A stretch of 64,000 nucleotides of DNA, taken from Zoroaster sp. YZ-2022 (Eukaryota > Echinodermata > Asteroidea > Forcipulatida > Zoroasteridae). Position 1 is the stretch's first letter. The number at the start of each line of letters is the position of its first letter. The translations under genes and the position numbers were made by a program. The notes under the pieces are model-generated. The model saw only the letters and a program-made list of their open reading frames with translations, made no database searches and was not told the origin of the DNA. Positions 1 through 11,111 of the stretch are shown here, one piece after another. Where the stretch lies: contig CM055835.1 in assembly GCA_029582265.1 (NCBI GenBank), positions 8,857,500 to 8,921,499 on the forward strand, given 5' to 3'.

Positions 1-99
1 CTGCCCTTTCTAGAGATATATTTCTCTTTCCCATATATAAAGTAGTTTTGCCATTACAGTAATTTTTATCTCGGTATACTTTTTATGGGGACACCCTGT

Positions 100-122
100 A
101 TATATATATATATATATATATG
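100..122. repeat. (TA)n microsatellite
   Basis: Simple TA repeat. A second, longer one is at 390-427 at the tail of the SINE. Confidence 0.9.
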
Positions 123-384
123 TTTAGACATAGGGCGACCGACTTCTATAGAAATTGATATTTCTCTGCGATAAGGCGACCGTTTCCTGTCGCCTTATCG
201 CCACAGCTTTATTTTAGAAAAAAATTACTGATTTTTAAAGCCCAGATCTCTTCCTTGGTCTAATTTAAGCAAGTTTCCTGATTTTGGTATTGAAGGATAA
301 AACAGAACAGGAAGAAAAAGAAGGGACATTTTGTGCACAACTGTATGGCAATTCGACCGATGGTCGCCCGATGTCCGAATTAAA

Positions 385-424
<40 letters not shown>

Positions 425-430
<6 letters not shown>

Positions 431-524
431 GGGTAGTGAGCAAAGAAAAATTGGCTGATGCCGGACTCGAACCCGCGACCTCTTGAATACTGTACGAGCG
501 CTCTACCAACTGAGCTAACCAGCC
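425..524 (-). mobile_element. tRNA-derived SINE copy
   Basis: On the minus strand, 524-453 reads as a tRNA-like head of 72 nt: acceptor arms GGCTGGT / ATCAGCC pair fully, the D stem is GCTC/GAGC, the A box is TAGCTCAGTTGGTAGAGC and the B box GGTTCGAGTCC. The anticodon stem is mismatched with a 9-nt loop and the T stem has a G-G mismatch, so it is not a working tRNA gene. A short unrelated body follows and ends in (TA)n at 390-427. A partial copy with the same body lies at 745-801. Confidence 0.65.
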
Positions 525-744
525 CCTATGTTGGTGGGCGGTCCACTTATGCTAATCATCTATTGCTCTATGCGGCCAGGTCAGAGGCCAAACCATATCT
601 GCCGAGTAGCCAGGGATCAAGCCCCGGTCAGATGCAAACAACCTGGGTAACGGCAGTAGCGGGAATCACACACCTTGGGACACAAGCCTTTTACGTGGTT
701 GTACACAAAGTAGATTTATAGGGAGAAACTGACCTGAATATTAT

Positions 745-801
745 ATAAACGGGTAGCGAGCAAAGAAAAATTGGCTGATGCCGGACTCGAATACGCGACC
801 T
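745..801 (-). mobile_element. Partial copy of the same tRNA-derived SINE
   Basis: Repeats the body and 3' part of the tRNA-like head seen at 425-482, then breaks off into a (TC)n run at about 800-815. Confidence 0.55.
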
Positions 802-1255
802 CTCTCTCTCTCTCTAAAACCAATCTCTGAATGTTTCAGCTTGTTTGTATTCATTCCAATGTGGAGTTTCTGACTGAAAGTCTGTTTGGAAATTATTTCA
901 CTAATTTTACCGTGAGGACAGAAATATTTCAAGAAATTATTTCAAGAGACAGTTGATACCATCATCAACTTCACACCAAGTAAGTTTTATGTAAAACTGT
1001 CATCATTTATGTTCTTCAAGATTACCAATTGGGCTTTAAACAAAAACTGGGTTTTAAACAAAATGACACTGCAAAAGGCAGATTGTATGAGATTTCCCAT
1101 TTTCAAAGTAAACTTTTTGTGCAAAGTAGAGCGATTATGTACATCTACTAAAATAAAATGACCCCAAACTGAGAACTCAATTTGAGCTTTTACTGAGTTT
1201 TGAAGCTACATTATTTTTTTAATTTTCAATAGCTTCTTCTAATAATGATACCAAC

Positions 1256-1413
1256 CTGTTGGTGATGTGATAGCAACCTTGCATCCATTCTTATATCCTG
1301 GGTCAAGTCCCATAACGACCTTCCCCCTGACTGGTGGGGTGAGGAGTAGACGACGTAAGTTATGAACAAAGACGTCTACTGATGCCTTTTCTGCTTGCTT
1401 CATCAATTTGGAC
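1256..1413 (-). CDS. SRBD1: SRBD1 exon 8 (start of YqgF-like domain)
   Basis: 158 bases after GATACAG, encoding [31 protein letters not shown] and [20 protein letters not shown]. The GLDPG motif marks the first strand of the RNase H-like YqgF fold in Tex proteins. It ends in phase 1 before GTTGGT. I found no convincing next exon in 1-1255. Confidence 0.9.
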
Positions 1414-4400
1414 CTGTATCAACATCAAGAAGCGGATTTGATGTATGACCAATTATTTCCTATCAAAATTGTCGTAGAAAGATGTTATAGATGGGAGAGT
1501 ATTGTGTTTACAATCTTCACGCATGACCAATTATTTCTTACCAAAAGTTATATAGATAGCATAGTCTTGTGTTTGCGATCTTTAGGACAAAGATTTTTCA
1601 TTAAAGGTTTTCCAGCTTTTACAAAAGTGTACACTGCTCATTTGTCTTATTTATAAAAAAAGGTTTTGATTTCACTGGTTATTCCTAGGGGAAAGGTCAC
1701 CCATAAGGCAAGCAAGCTAGTCTATAGCTTAGGGGCTACAGTGTGAAGAGGGCACCCCCGCCCACCTCAGTCTGGGGCTGCTATTTCATACAGCTGCTAA
1801 GCTGGTTATTCCTAGGGGAAAGGTCACCCATAAGGCAAGCAAGCTAGTCTATAGCTTAGGGGCTACAGTGTGAAGAGGGCACCCCCGCCCACCTCAGTCT
1901 GGGGCAGCTATTTCATAAAGCTGCTAAGCTGGTTATTCCTAGGGGAAAGGTCACCCATAAGGCAAGCAAGCTAGTCTATAGCTTAGGGGCTACAGTGTGA
2001 AGAGGGCACCCCCGCCCACCTCAGTCTGGGGCTGCTATTTCATACAGCTGCTAAGCTGGTTATTCCTAGGGGAAAGGTCACCCATAAGGCAAGCAAGCTA
2101 GTCTATAGCTTAGGGGCTACAGTGTGAAGAGTTTTGGTTTTAGATTAACTCGGTGACTGAAAATAATACCCGCATGATAAGGTCATATTACCGTTGCTGC
2201 TGCATAAATGAGCCAGTAATATTCAGTCACTGTGTTCAACTTAAACCAGGACACTGATTCCTTTCCCTGTTGAAAGTCTGCTCTAGTCGTGACGATATTG
2301 CCCCTTTAATAGAAAGTATCTCATCAAAATTCAAATCTAACCTGGTTTCTCGAATTATCATTGGCAAGAGGCGTTTACTGCAGGCCTCGTCGATTGACGA
2401 CTGGATAAGTTTAATGACCAGCTCTGAACAGGAGACTCTGGGGATCCACTCCTTTCGGCAGAAGGTCTTGAAGAGTGTGATGGTCTTGTCAGGTATACAC
2501 ACCTTGATACTGATAACTTTGAGAACCTCTGCTCTGTTTAAAGCAAGTACCTGAGTACCAAATAATACATGGCAAACATTTTAAGCCGGAAGACAATTTT
2601 GTTTCCTAAAATGAGATTGTTACATATCTACATTTTAATCAGGAACTACTGGAACACAGAAATTACATCTTAAATGCCCATTTAATCAATAAAGGAAAAG
2701 TAACTCATGATAGCAAGAAATGCAAAATAGTAGTCATTGGCCTTATGTTTCACATTTATACTACAGGTCCTTTAGGTTGGTAAGCAGTTTGCAACCAAGA
2801 AATAACATATTAAGTGAATGTCCGTTACTTTTTTTTGGCCCAGGTCACAAAAAACAGCAAATGTGTTAAGTATAAAGTTATAGAAAATGTACAATATTGT
2901 TTACAAAATTATTATCCGAAAGCTATTACTTGTTTGTTGAAGTTGGTAAAGGTACCAATCATCTTTAAAAAGTATTCAGAGAATCCCCAAAATATGGACA
3001 CCTCGCAACAAATTACTTAGACTCTACATTATAAGCTGAAATTTTCACAGATTGGTTGTTTAATGTATATCTTTATTTAACGAATAACAAGCATACTCAT
3101 AGAAGCAGTTTCGTCAACATTACAGTACAACACCAGTAACGTTGACAAAATGTTGAGCACCAATCTACTGTATTGACTGTGTTCATCAACTTCTCATTCA
3201 CAAAGACAATGTTTTGTATAATGACAATTATTTGGAATATTTGTTGTACCTGATGTGGCTTGATTAATCTTACTGATGCGCAGAAATCAAAGTATATTGA
3301 ATAGGTGTCTGCACTTCCTTGATTTTCCACAGTGAGTTCCCTTTGACTTGTTTGGATGGTTGCATTACAGTGCTTCACTCTATTTGGAAAATACATAATA
3401 TGGGATGAAATTATAGCAAATCCTTGAAAATCTATCACTTTTGTAACAATAGGTCATAAATCATACTTTTTTCCACCACATGCACATGCAGAAAATTACT
3501 CAAAATGGTTCAATGATGGCAACTTACAGATCCCTGAGTTTATTCACAACCTTGCTGTCTTTTGCTATAGTGTCAACCATGATGTGTTGAATTCCTTTCT
3601 CAACCTCTGCCATTGTGCTGCGTCCTGGAAACAAGTTGGATGATAACAGTTACTTAAAAGATATTCAATGTAAGGCTGTGCGTTTTCGGTTATTTCGGGA
3701 ACCGGATACCGGAAATTGGAAATCTTCAAATACCCGGATACCCGTAAACAATTTTGTAAAAACAAATAAATACTCCCGAATGTATAAAATAACTATATGA
3801 AAACAAGTTTCTCTTGTTTTATTAGAGTCATAATAAATGTGGACTTAATGCAATAATTACCTGCCCTATATATTACAAATGACTCATAGCATCCCCATTC
3901 CCCACACACATTTGTTAACAAAAAATCGAAGGCTTCCATTTGTGTGTTTTTGAGATTACCAATAATGTATAAGGTTTTTTTTAAGTCAATTAAATTTTTT
4001 CTACAAACTATTACATATAACAGATGCAAAATTTCTAACCTAACCCCAAGTTATTTTCACTAGAAACCCTCCCGAATCCTGAATCGACATGCATTAAAAA
4101 GTCACCCAGTTGTTGGACTTTGATGGAATTGGTACATTAGCAAATGCAAAGCATCCATGGCTTGGCTATACACAGTCCTGAATCCAACAAAAGCAGCCGG
4201 TGGAGTTTGATGGATTTGGTACACACATGGCTACATGCTCAATTCGCTGTACTATACATGTACAGTACCGAATCCACCAAAAATCAGGCACAACCAGGGG
4301 ATGGATTTTGATGGGCTTGGGGTAGTTAGGGTTCAGAATAATGGTTGTAGCTAAAATAAGATCTCAACATAACTATTACCATTGTCAATATGTAATTGGC

Positions 4401-7400
4401 ACTTGAGGTAGTACAACCAATTATATCACTGGAAGACATCCATATGAAAATATATACCTACTGAAAGTGCTGAACAAGGATGGTGTTGTATATTAGTCAC
4501 AATTATTTCTAGAAATGATCAACCTTCTTCAAGATGACTTAATGGTTTTCAGCACATAGTCAAGGGCTATATGTCTACCTTTAATTAAAGTCTCTATGTT
4601 ATACATGTTTCAAGTAATAAACAATGTGTAAACTTGCCCTCAACTCCTTGATCCACAAATGTCTGGAGCTGGAACTGTGCTGGCCTCAGTAGAAGACTCT
4701 CGGCGGCAGGATCCAGGCCCAACTTCCTCGCTCTCTCTGCTAGAGTTGTCTTAGCTCCGCTCTTGTACGGGGCATACTGCAATGAAATCCAAAACTGTCA
4801 TCGTTACTGTGCCTATGACTGCCTTCTCAAAGCAGAAACTAAACTATACTACTCAAAAGAAGTTAAGGGTAAAAAATATTTGTGCATATAAATATAAGCT
4901 AACGAGCTAAAATGGTGACGACTAATGACAAAATAATTCTTTGATGGCTCAAAAACAGAAAACACACAACAAAAAACTTTTGATTAGACACTAGTTTATT
5001 ACCCTGATGAAAAAAAGTCATGTACCCCCCAAAATGATGTTCACAGAAGTCGCAAAAACATTCTTGACAACGTTGGCGCATGCTGTTCATCAGGCGTTGA
5101 AAATAACGTTGAGGGATCGCTTGCCATTCTGCGACTAATCGCTGAGCCAGTTGCCGGAGGTTGACGGCAGGGACGTGATGTGATCGAACTCGCCGCCCTA
5201 GTTCATCCCACGCATGCTCAATGGGTGACAAGTCGGGTGAATATGCAGGCCAATCCATGTGCTGAACGTTCTGCTGCTGCAGGAAGTCGGTCACCACCCT
5301 GGCATGATGAGGTCTTGCGATGTCATCCTGGAACCAAGCTCCTGGTCCAATCCGCTGCAGAAGTGCCATTACCAGAGGTTGAACAATCTCGTTGAGATAA
5401 CGCTGACCAGTCAAATTTCCGTTGACGACGTACAGAGGGGTTCTGTGGTTCATGGATATCCCCGCCCACACCATCACACTTCCTCCTCCAAATGGTAGAC
5501 GTTGAGCAACGTTGACATCAGCAAATCTCTCTCCTTGACGACGATAAACACGAGCCCGGCCATTATTGAACTGGAGCGAGAAGCGTGACTCATCTGTGAA
5601 CATCGTCTCTGCCCACTGACCACCGGATATGACGTCTGCACCAATCTCGGCGAGCCCTTCTGTGACGGTCAAGTAGCGGTGGTCGGACTGCAGGACGCCG
5701 GCATCGCAAACCTCGGTCTCGCAGACGATTCCTAATGGTCTGGTTGGACGTGTTGGTGCCTCTGGCAGCTCTGAGTTGATCCCGAAGATGTCTTGCAGTC
5801 ACAAAGCGCTGTCGCAACGCCGTTATCATCAGGAAGCGGTCTTCTCGTGCTGTTGTTGATCGGGGTCTTCCAGAACGGGGGCGATTCTGAACAGCATTAG
5901 TTGTCCTGAACCTCTGCCAGAGTCTGCCGATAACGCTTTGGCTTACATTTAGACGCTGAGCCACAGTTCTCTGAGTTTGTCCATCTTGTAGCCAGCCAAT
6001 GGCCCTTCCCCTGTCTTGGATGCTGAGTTGTTGTCGAACCATCTTCAAATTTCTAGTGATGATGAATGGAAAATGCTCAGCCCTTTTATTGCTAAAATTG
6101 GCATGCATGGAATGACACTCATGCAAAACACGTGCAAATGGTGCATGAGGTGGCACAATGGGTGTTTCGAGGAAGTTTGTCAGTTTAGTCTGACTAAGTT
6201 CGTGCTTCAAATCCATGAAAAGGAAATCTGGGTTAAGTTAAAAAGTTTCTAAAGATGAGTGCAATGATTACATGTCCCATAATAACGTGATGTCTATAGT
6301 CCAAATGACAACCCAAAGGAGGATATTCTGACCCTATCTGGCTTAAAAAGACATACTTACAAAAATGATCAAAAAATTTCCTTTGACCCTTAACTTCTTT
6401 TGAGTAGTATATATCAATTCATTAGATAAACCACATCTGATCATGACTATGTCAAGCTTGGAATTTCAAGGAGGCCGCAGAAACCATGTCCTCTGTTGCC
6501 CTCATCTTGGTACCCCTTAAAAATGCACCCCGAAAATATGGTGAACAAATTTGTCGGGGGGGGGGGGCAGATAGCATTGGTCAAGTCTTCAAGAAAATAG
6601 GTCAACAGGCCAAATTAGCCACTGTGTAAGAAAGGACTTATCTATTGTTCCTTACCAAGGTGTTGATTTCCTCGATGGTCCATGCATTCTTGACGGTGTT
6701 GAGTAACTTGTCTGTCATTTTTCCACATTTCTGTATCTGCTTAACCGCAGTCGCTGCTTTCATCTGCACATTTCTGAAATAACAAAATATCTTAAAGCTA
6801 ACTTGATGTTAAATTAGTATAAAAGGTACTAAGTGCTCTCATTTCAGAGAAAACAAATATGCACATTTTGCCAAATGTGGTTTTTTGTAATTACTGTGAA
6901 TGCTTTTCCAAACTTTTCTCATGACATTATTCTCATTGAGCTGAATCTGTAATAGTAAGTTTAATTCAAAGAGAGTAAGCATACTCATGGAAGCAGTTTT
7001 GTCAGCATTACCAATATTGTACCTTCCCTTCAATGTATATCTTGATTCAAAGAGAGTAAGCATACTCATAGAAGCAGTTTGGTCAGCATTACCAATGCTG
7101 TACCTTCCCTTCAATGTATATCTTGATTCAAAGAGAGTAAGCATACTCATAGAAGCAGTTTGGTCAGCATTACCAATGCTGTACCTTCCCTTCAATGTAT
7201 ATCTTGATTCAAAGAGAGTAAGCATACTCATAGAAGCAGTTTGGTCAGCATTACCAATGCTGTACCTTCCCTTCAATGTATATCTTGATTCAAAGAGAGT
7301 AAGCATACTCATAGAAGCAGTTTGGTCAGCATTACCAATGCTGTACCTTCCCTTCAATGTATATCTTGATTCAAAGAGAGTAAGCATACTCATAGAAGCA

Positions 7401-10400
7401 GTTTGGTCAGCATTACCAATGCTGTACCTTCCCTTCAATGTATATCTTGATTCAAAGAGAGTAAGCATACTCATAGAAGCAGTTTTGTCAGCATTACCAA
7501 TGCTGTACCTTCCCTTCAATGTATATCTTGATTCAAAGAGAGTAAGCATACTCATAGAAGCGGTTTTGCCAGCATTACCAATGCTGTACCTTCCCTTCAA
7601 TGTATATCTTGATTCAAAGAGAGTAAGCATACTCATAGAAGCGGTTTTGCCAGCATTACCAATGCTGTACCTTCCCTTCAATGTATATCTTGATTCAAAG
7701 AGAGTAAGCATACTCATAGAAGCGGTTTTGCCAGCATTACCAATGCTGTACCTTCCCTTCAATGTATATCTTGATTCAAAGAGAGTAAGCATACTCATAG
7801 AAGCGGTTTTGCCAGCATTACCAATGCTGTACCTTCCCTTCAATGTATATCTTGATTCAAAGAGAGTAAGCATACTCATAGAAGCGGTTTTTGCCAACAT
7901 TACCAATGCTGTACCTTCCCTTCAATGTATATCTTGATTCAAAGAGAGTAAGCATACTCATAGAAGCGGTTTTGCCAGCATTACCAATGCTGTACCTTCC
8001 CTTCAATGTATATCTTGATTCAAAGAGAGTAAGCATACTCATAGAAGCGGTTTTGCCAGCATTACCAATGCTGTACCTTCCCTTCAATGTATATCTTGAT
8101 TCAAAGAGAGTAAGCATACTCATAGAAGCGGTTTTGCCAACATTACCAATGCTGTACCTTCCCTTCAATGTATATCTTGATTCAAAGAGAGTAAGCATAC
8201 TCATAGAAGCGGTTTTGTCAACATTACCAATGCTGTACCTTCCCTTCAATGTATATCTTGATTCAAAGAGAGTAAGCATACTCATAGAAGCGGTTTTGCC
8301 AACATTACCAATGCTGTACCTTCCCTTCAATGTATATCTTGATTCAAAGAGAGTAAGCATACTCATAGAAGCGGTTTTGTCAACATTACCAATGTTGCAC
8401 CTTCCCTTTAATAATCTCCTAATATGAACATTTGTGTCACACCCCAACTACAGCATCGGTCAAATAAATATTGTACGCACCACTTGAACAATTTAGTTGG
8501 GGTGTAATACCGTAGTTGGAGTGTAACATTTGCACAGTGTACAAAAATGTTAAGCTCTGATCTATTGGTTGGCACATTTTTGAAACTTTGTTTATGGATG
8601 TTTTCCCTGAACAGCTTTACCTAGCTAGTAACATTTACAAAAAGGCACCAATATTTTTATTTTATTTTGACTGATGAGATTTACTATTGTTTTCCCTTTA
8701 TCCGTAACCACGCCCAATGCAACACAATGCAACAAATGTAAAAGTTGATGTATCTTGTTGCCCTCATCAACAGAGAACAAATGAAATCCTTGTTCTAGCT
8801 GGTGGATCTTGTTACACTGATCAGCCTGCGCACGGCACTTTTCTGTTGTTGCTTTGTGTTGCATTCAGCATGGTGTCTGGGAAAAGCCTGTAGGGTGTCT
8901 GGGAAAAGCCTGTAGGGTGTCTGGGAAAAGCCTGTAGGGTGTCTGGGAAAAGCCTGTAGGGTGTCTGGGAAAAGCCTGTAGGGTGTCTGGGAAAAGCCTG
9001 TAGGGTGTCTGGGAAAAGCCTGTAGGGTGTCTGGGAAAAGCCTGTAGGGTGTCTGGGAAAAGCCTGTAGGGGGTCTGGGAAAAGCCTGTAGGGTGTCTGG
9101 GAAAAGCCTGTAGGGTGTCTGGGAAAAGCCTGTAGGGTGTCTGGGAAAAGCCTGTAGGGTGTCTGGGAAAAGCCTGTAGGGTGTCTGGGAAAAGCCTGTA
9201 GGGTGTCTGGGAAAAGCCTGTAGGGTTAATCAAAAACTATGAAATAAATTAAAAGTTATTTGTGACTGCATTTACAATTGGTACCTTTACCAGCTTTTAA
9301 CCCTCCTATAGGTTTAACAATCAAAGACACTCAAAATTTGTATGTAACTCCCAACCCATTGACTTTGTGCAGTGCACTCAAATAAATGCAAGGACATGTG
9401 GCTATGGTAGGAGGTCAAACCAAAACCACTCGACTGTATATGAGTCTGCTGCTATGTGCTAACTTATGCAGTACATACACAGCTCTGTGTGACTCTGCAT
9501 ATAACTTATGTAGGACATACACAAGTGTGTTTGACTTTGCCACTAACTCCAGCACTCTTAGAGAAAAATACACATGTGTGAACAACTGGCAATGCAACCA
9601 AAAATACTCAAGTGACTGTCTGTGGGTGCGGTGCTTACTGGGCCAAATTTCAGCCTGGGCATAGGAGGGTTAATTAATTACATTTGGTTTACATAAAGTG
9701 TTATCCGTTGCCATGTGAATACTTAAGTAAATGCTGTGGGAGTTTTGTACATTATGCAAAATCGTTTAAACCTCACAGATCATTTAGGAAAAATCTCTAG
9801 TACATCAACTAGTGAATAAGCTTGGGCAATATCAATTTTTTTCATCCACGATATATCGGCAAACATATATCGCAATTTCCGATAGTATCGCGATTATTTT
9901 TGCTTTAGAGCCGATAACCACAGGTACGTACCTCCTCTACAAGCGTCACAATAAATCCCAAATTCGTTTCCATAGTGTGCATGTACTTCTGAAGTAGTTC
10001 GCTTTTGTTTCTCACTTCCGAAAGCTGAAAAGACCGTCATAATGTTATCTCCATGGAATTTCTGACTTGGTGATTATTTTTAATCTCGATGTATTTTTTT
10101 AATCACGATTTGCCGATATCTCAATAACTTAAGAAGGTTCTCGATATCGTAATCGAATAAAAAAGGTATCGCAATATTTGATATTATTGTGTTATCACCC
10201 AAGTTTACTAGTGAATGCAAACTTCATAAACAAATCCAACAAAAGTCACCCTTTAGATAGTAGACACGTCGTGTATACTATCCAGAGATATTCTGTGGAT
10301 TTATTAAATATATCTGACTGGATTCTGTATAAATACTCACTTGAGTTCATCAAGTTTAGTGACGACTTCTCTGATTTTATCAGCCTCCATATGATCAGTT

Positions 10401-11111
10401 TGTTCCTTACGGTATCTTGCAATGAATGGAACACTGCAACCTTCCTCAACAAGATCCACCACATTTTCTGCATAATGGCAAGACAGAAACATTTTATTGG
10501 TGTAATGTCAAACAAAATGTTGTGTTTCCGGTAACATGTCCACAAAAATGATGGGTAGGAAGGAATTTTTAATTTTTTTAAATATATTTTATATGGATTT
10601 GATGCATGCACATGTACCCATTTATACATATACACATGTGCATGTGTATGTATGTGCAATGTTTAAAAATACATTATAAACAAATTTGATCATGAAATCA
10701 ATTGGTTTGTTTTCTCAATGGGTCAGACAGAATACTTTCTCAGGATGTGTGGTACCATCACCAACTCCACATCACGGAAGTTTTTGGATTAAAATTCAAT
10801 CGTTTTGTGATCAGGTCAGGCCAAAAAAAATGTTGCTTGTTTCCAATGACCGTGTATACATGAATCACATATTTATTTCACTGGTTGGCCAAAAAAAAAA
10901 CGACCAGAAACCGGAGACTTTTTTGTTGTCTATTGAGGTAAATTATCAAAGGTGTACTACTGCGCAATTTTTTGCACTTACCTACAGCCCAATATTTTGC
11001 ATTGACATTCTGGGAGAGTAGATTTACTAGATCCCAATTCATTGGAAGGCCACACACATCTTTTTTTACCGCTGATGTTGAAGGTTTTTCTTTTGGAGGC
11101 TTGTCCATCAT
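1256..11111 (-). CDS. SRBD1: SRBD1-like (Tex family) S1 RNA-binding protein, 5' eight coding exons
   Basis: Eight minus-strand exons, in transcript order 11111-10982, 10467-10341, 6773-6656, 4776-4638, 3624-3528, 3379-3250, 2550-2342 and 1413-1256, join with consistent phases into about 369 codons. The gene runs off the left edge, so the YqgF catalytic-fold remainder, HhH and S1 domains are not in the window. Recognisable blocks are the Tex N-terminal motif [10 protein letters not shown], then [18 protein letters not shown], then the start of the YqgF-like fold [17 protein letters not shown]. These are characteristic of the bacterial Tex / eukaryotic SRBD1 family, which binds nucleic acid through a C-terminal S1 domain; the cellular role is poorly defined. 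The start is the ATG-ATG at 11111: an in-frame TAA lies 22 bases upstream inside the same exon, after a good acceptor at about 11134, so an upstream non-coding exon is likely. All large introns contain repeats. Confidence 0.88.
1675..2130. repeat. 127-bp tandem repeat, about 3.6 copies
   Basis: Units beginning CTGGTTATTCCTAGGGGAAA start at 1675, 1802, 1929 and 2056, an exact 127-base period with very few differences. The last unit stops after GTGTGAAGAG, where a MITE fragment begins. It lies in the intron between SRBD1 exons 7 and 8. Confidence 0.93.
2131..2312. mobile_element. MITE fragment (family shared with 29198-29400)
   Basis: The segment with GTGACGATATTGCCCCTTTA at its right end is the inverted counterpart of the left end of the 29.2-kb copy. 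The central parts (ACTCRGTGACTGAA, TCATATTACCG, AATGAGCCAGT) match in the same orientation. Together they imply a palindromic non-autonomous element with arms of about 80 bases. Confidence 0.6.
2342..2550 (-). CDS. SRBD1: SRBD1 exon 7
   Basis: 209 bases after TTGGTACTCAG, encoding [20 protein letters not shown] and on to ..[14 protein letters not shown]. The donor is the weak GTTAGA. A MITE fragment ends about 30 bases into the following intron. Confidence 0.88.
3064..3128. repeat. Isolated unit of the 81-bp repeat
   Basis: The stretch AATGTATATCTTTATTTAAC..CAAGCATACTCATAGAAGCA..TCAACATTAC matches a unit of the 6960-8410 array but stands alone 3.9 kb away in a different SRBD1 intron. Confidence 0.75.
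3250..3379 (-). CDS. SRBD1: SRBD1 exon 6
   Basis: 130 bases after the acceptor CCAAATAG, ending CATCAG before GTACAA. It encodes ..[17 protein letters not shown], and the join to exon 7 gives [15 protein letters not shown], the family's (H)Q-xLAxNRGE motif with Gly replaced by Ala. Confidence 0.85.
3528..3624 (-). CDS. SRBD1: SRBD1 exon 5
   Basis: 97 bases between a TTTCCAG acceptor and a GTAAGT donor. Read in the frame set by its neighbours it gives [20 protein letters not shown] and then [12 protein letters not shown], the helical region that follows the YAPYK block in this family. Confidence 0.87.
4638..4776 (-). CDS. SRBD1: SRBD1 exon 4 (YAPYK..LAERAR block)
   Basis: 139 bases starting [20 protein letters not shown], the most conserved Tex N-domain block. 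The donor must be GCAAGT (a GC-AG intron) to keep the frame GTT GAG G|GA CGC into exon 5; no GT donor fits there. Confidence 0.9.
4849..6407 (-). mobile_element. Tc1/mariner-type transposon (DD34E)
   Basis: A 1559-bp element bounded by terminal inverted repeats starting CTACTCAAAAGAAGTTAAGG and flanked by TA on both sides (4847-4848, 6408-6409), the Tc1/mariner target duplication. It carries one transposase gene on the minus strand with a frameshift and sits in the intron between SRBD1 exons 3 and 4. Confidence 0.93.
4899..6042 (-). pseudogene. Tc1-family transposase, one frameshift
   Basis: Would catalyse cut-and-paste transposition at TA sites. From the ATG at 6042 the first frame gives a paired helix-turn-helix region ([20 protein letters not shown]..; [11 protein letters not shown]). 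The reading frame breaks near 5605-5615. The second frame continues with [15 protein letters not shown] (first catalytic Asp), [10 protein letters not shown] (second Asp; the usual Asn after it is Ile) and [15 protein letters not shown] (Glu), with 34 residues between the second Asp and the Glu, i.e. DD34E. All catalytic residues survive, so the copy is young or the frameshift is a sequencing error. Confidence 0.9.
6656..6773 (-). CDS. SRBD1: SRBD1 exon 3
   Basis: 118 bases after a TTTCAG-type acceptor, ending at a GTAAGG donor. It encodes [20 protein letters not shown] and on to ..[11 protein letters not shown], a helical Tex N-terminal segment. It ends in phase 0, directly before the YAPYK exon. 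Confidence 0.87.
6960..8410. repeat. 81-bp minisatellite, about 18 copies
   Basis: The word GTAAGCATACTCATAGAAGC recurs every 81 bases from about 6977 to 8356, with one 82-base unit near 7882. Because 81 = 27 codons, the array stays open for hundreds of codons on both strands; these ORFs are a by-product. Variants cluster: units with GCAGTTTGGTCAGC on the left, GCGGTTTTGCCAGC on the right, suggesting local amplification. It lies in the SRBD1 intron between exons 2 and 3. Confidence 0.97.
8871..9226. repeat. 22-bp minisatellite, about 16 copies
   Basis: The unit GGTGTCTGGGAAAAGCCTGT + AG is repeated with one visible variant near 9067 (GGGGGTCTGG). The near-perfect identity indicates a recent expansion. 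It lies in the same SRBD1 intron as the 81-bp array. Confidence 0.97.
9818..10206. mobile_element. 389-bp MITE with a 10-bp target duplication
   Basis: The ends AAGCTTGGGCAATATC and TTATCACCCAAGTTT form an imperfect inverted repeat, flanked on both sides by ACTAGTGAAT (9808-9817 and 10207-10216). The interior is rich in ATCG/CGAT words in both orientations. A long duplication of this kind is typical of Mutator-like elements, but the superfamily is inferred. Confidence 0.6.
10341..10467 (-). CDS. SRBD1: SRBD1 exon 2 (Tex N-terminal motif)
   Basis: 127 bases between a CAG acceptor and a GTGAGT donor, encoding [20 protein letters not shown] and on to ..VVTKLDEL. It contains the family signature PFIARYRKE. 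Phase 1 in, phase 2 out, matching both neighbours. Confidence 0.9.
10982..11111 (-). CDS. SRBD1: SRBD1 exon 1 (coding part)
   Basis: Begins [11 protein letters not shown] and ends ..NVNAKYWAV plus one base before a GTAAGT donor. The exon probably starts at 11133 after the acceptor TTTGATTTTCAG, giving a 22-base untranslated leader with an in-frame TAA. The N-terminus appears shorter than in vertebrate SRBD1. Confidence 0.8.

Noticed and set aside
453..524. Functional tRNA gene on the minus strand
   Set aside because: A and B boxes and acceptor arms are good, but the anticodon stem and T stem are mismatched, and a partial copy with the same non-tRNA body occurs nearby, so it is a SINE head.
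741..932. Next SRBD1 exon, reading KYFCPHGKISEIISK
   Set aside because: CPHGK looked like the segment after the YqgF start, but there is no acceptor AG in a suitable place and the neighbouring residues do not fit the family.
1675..2130. CRISPR-like regular repeats
   Set aside because: Whole 127-bp units repeat without variable spacers, and the context is a eukaryotic intron. The 36- and 81-bp arrays fail for the same reason.
6839..8447. 355- and 316-residue repeat proteins on opposite strands
   Set aside because: 81-bp minisatellite in an intron; both strands are open because 81 is divisible by three.
8865..9233. 122-residue protein of [16 protein letters not shown] repeats
   Set aside because: 22-bp minisatellite; three units make 22 codons, so the frame stays open by chance.
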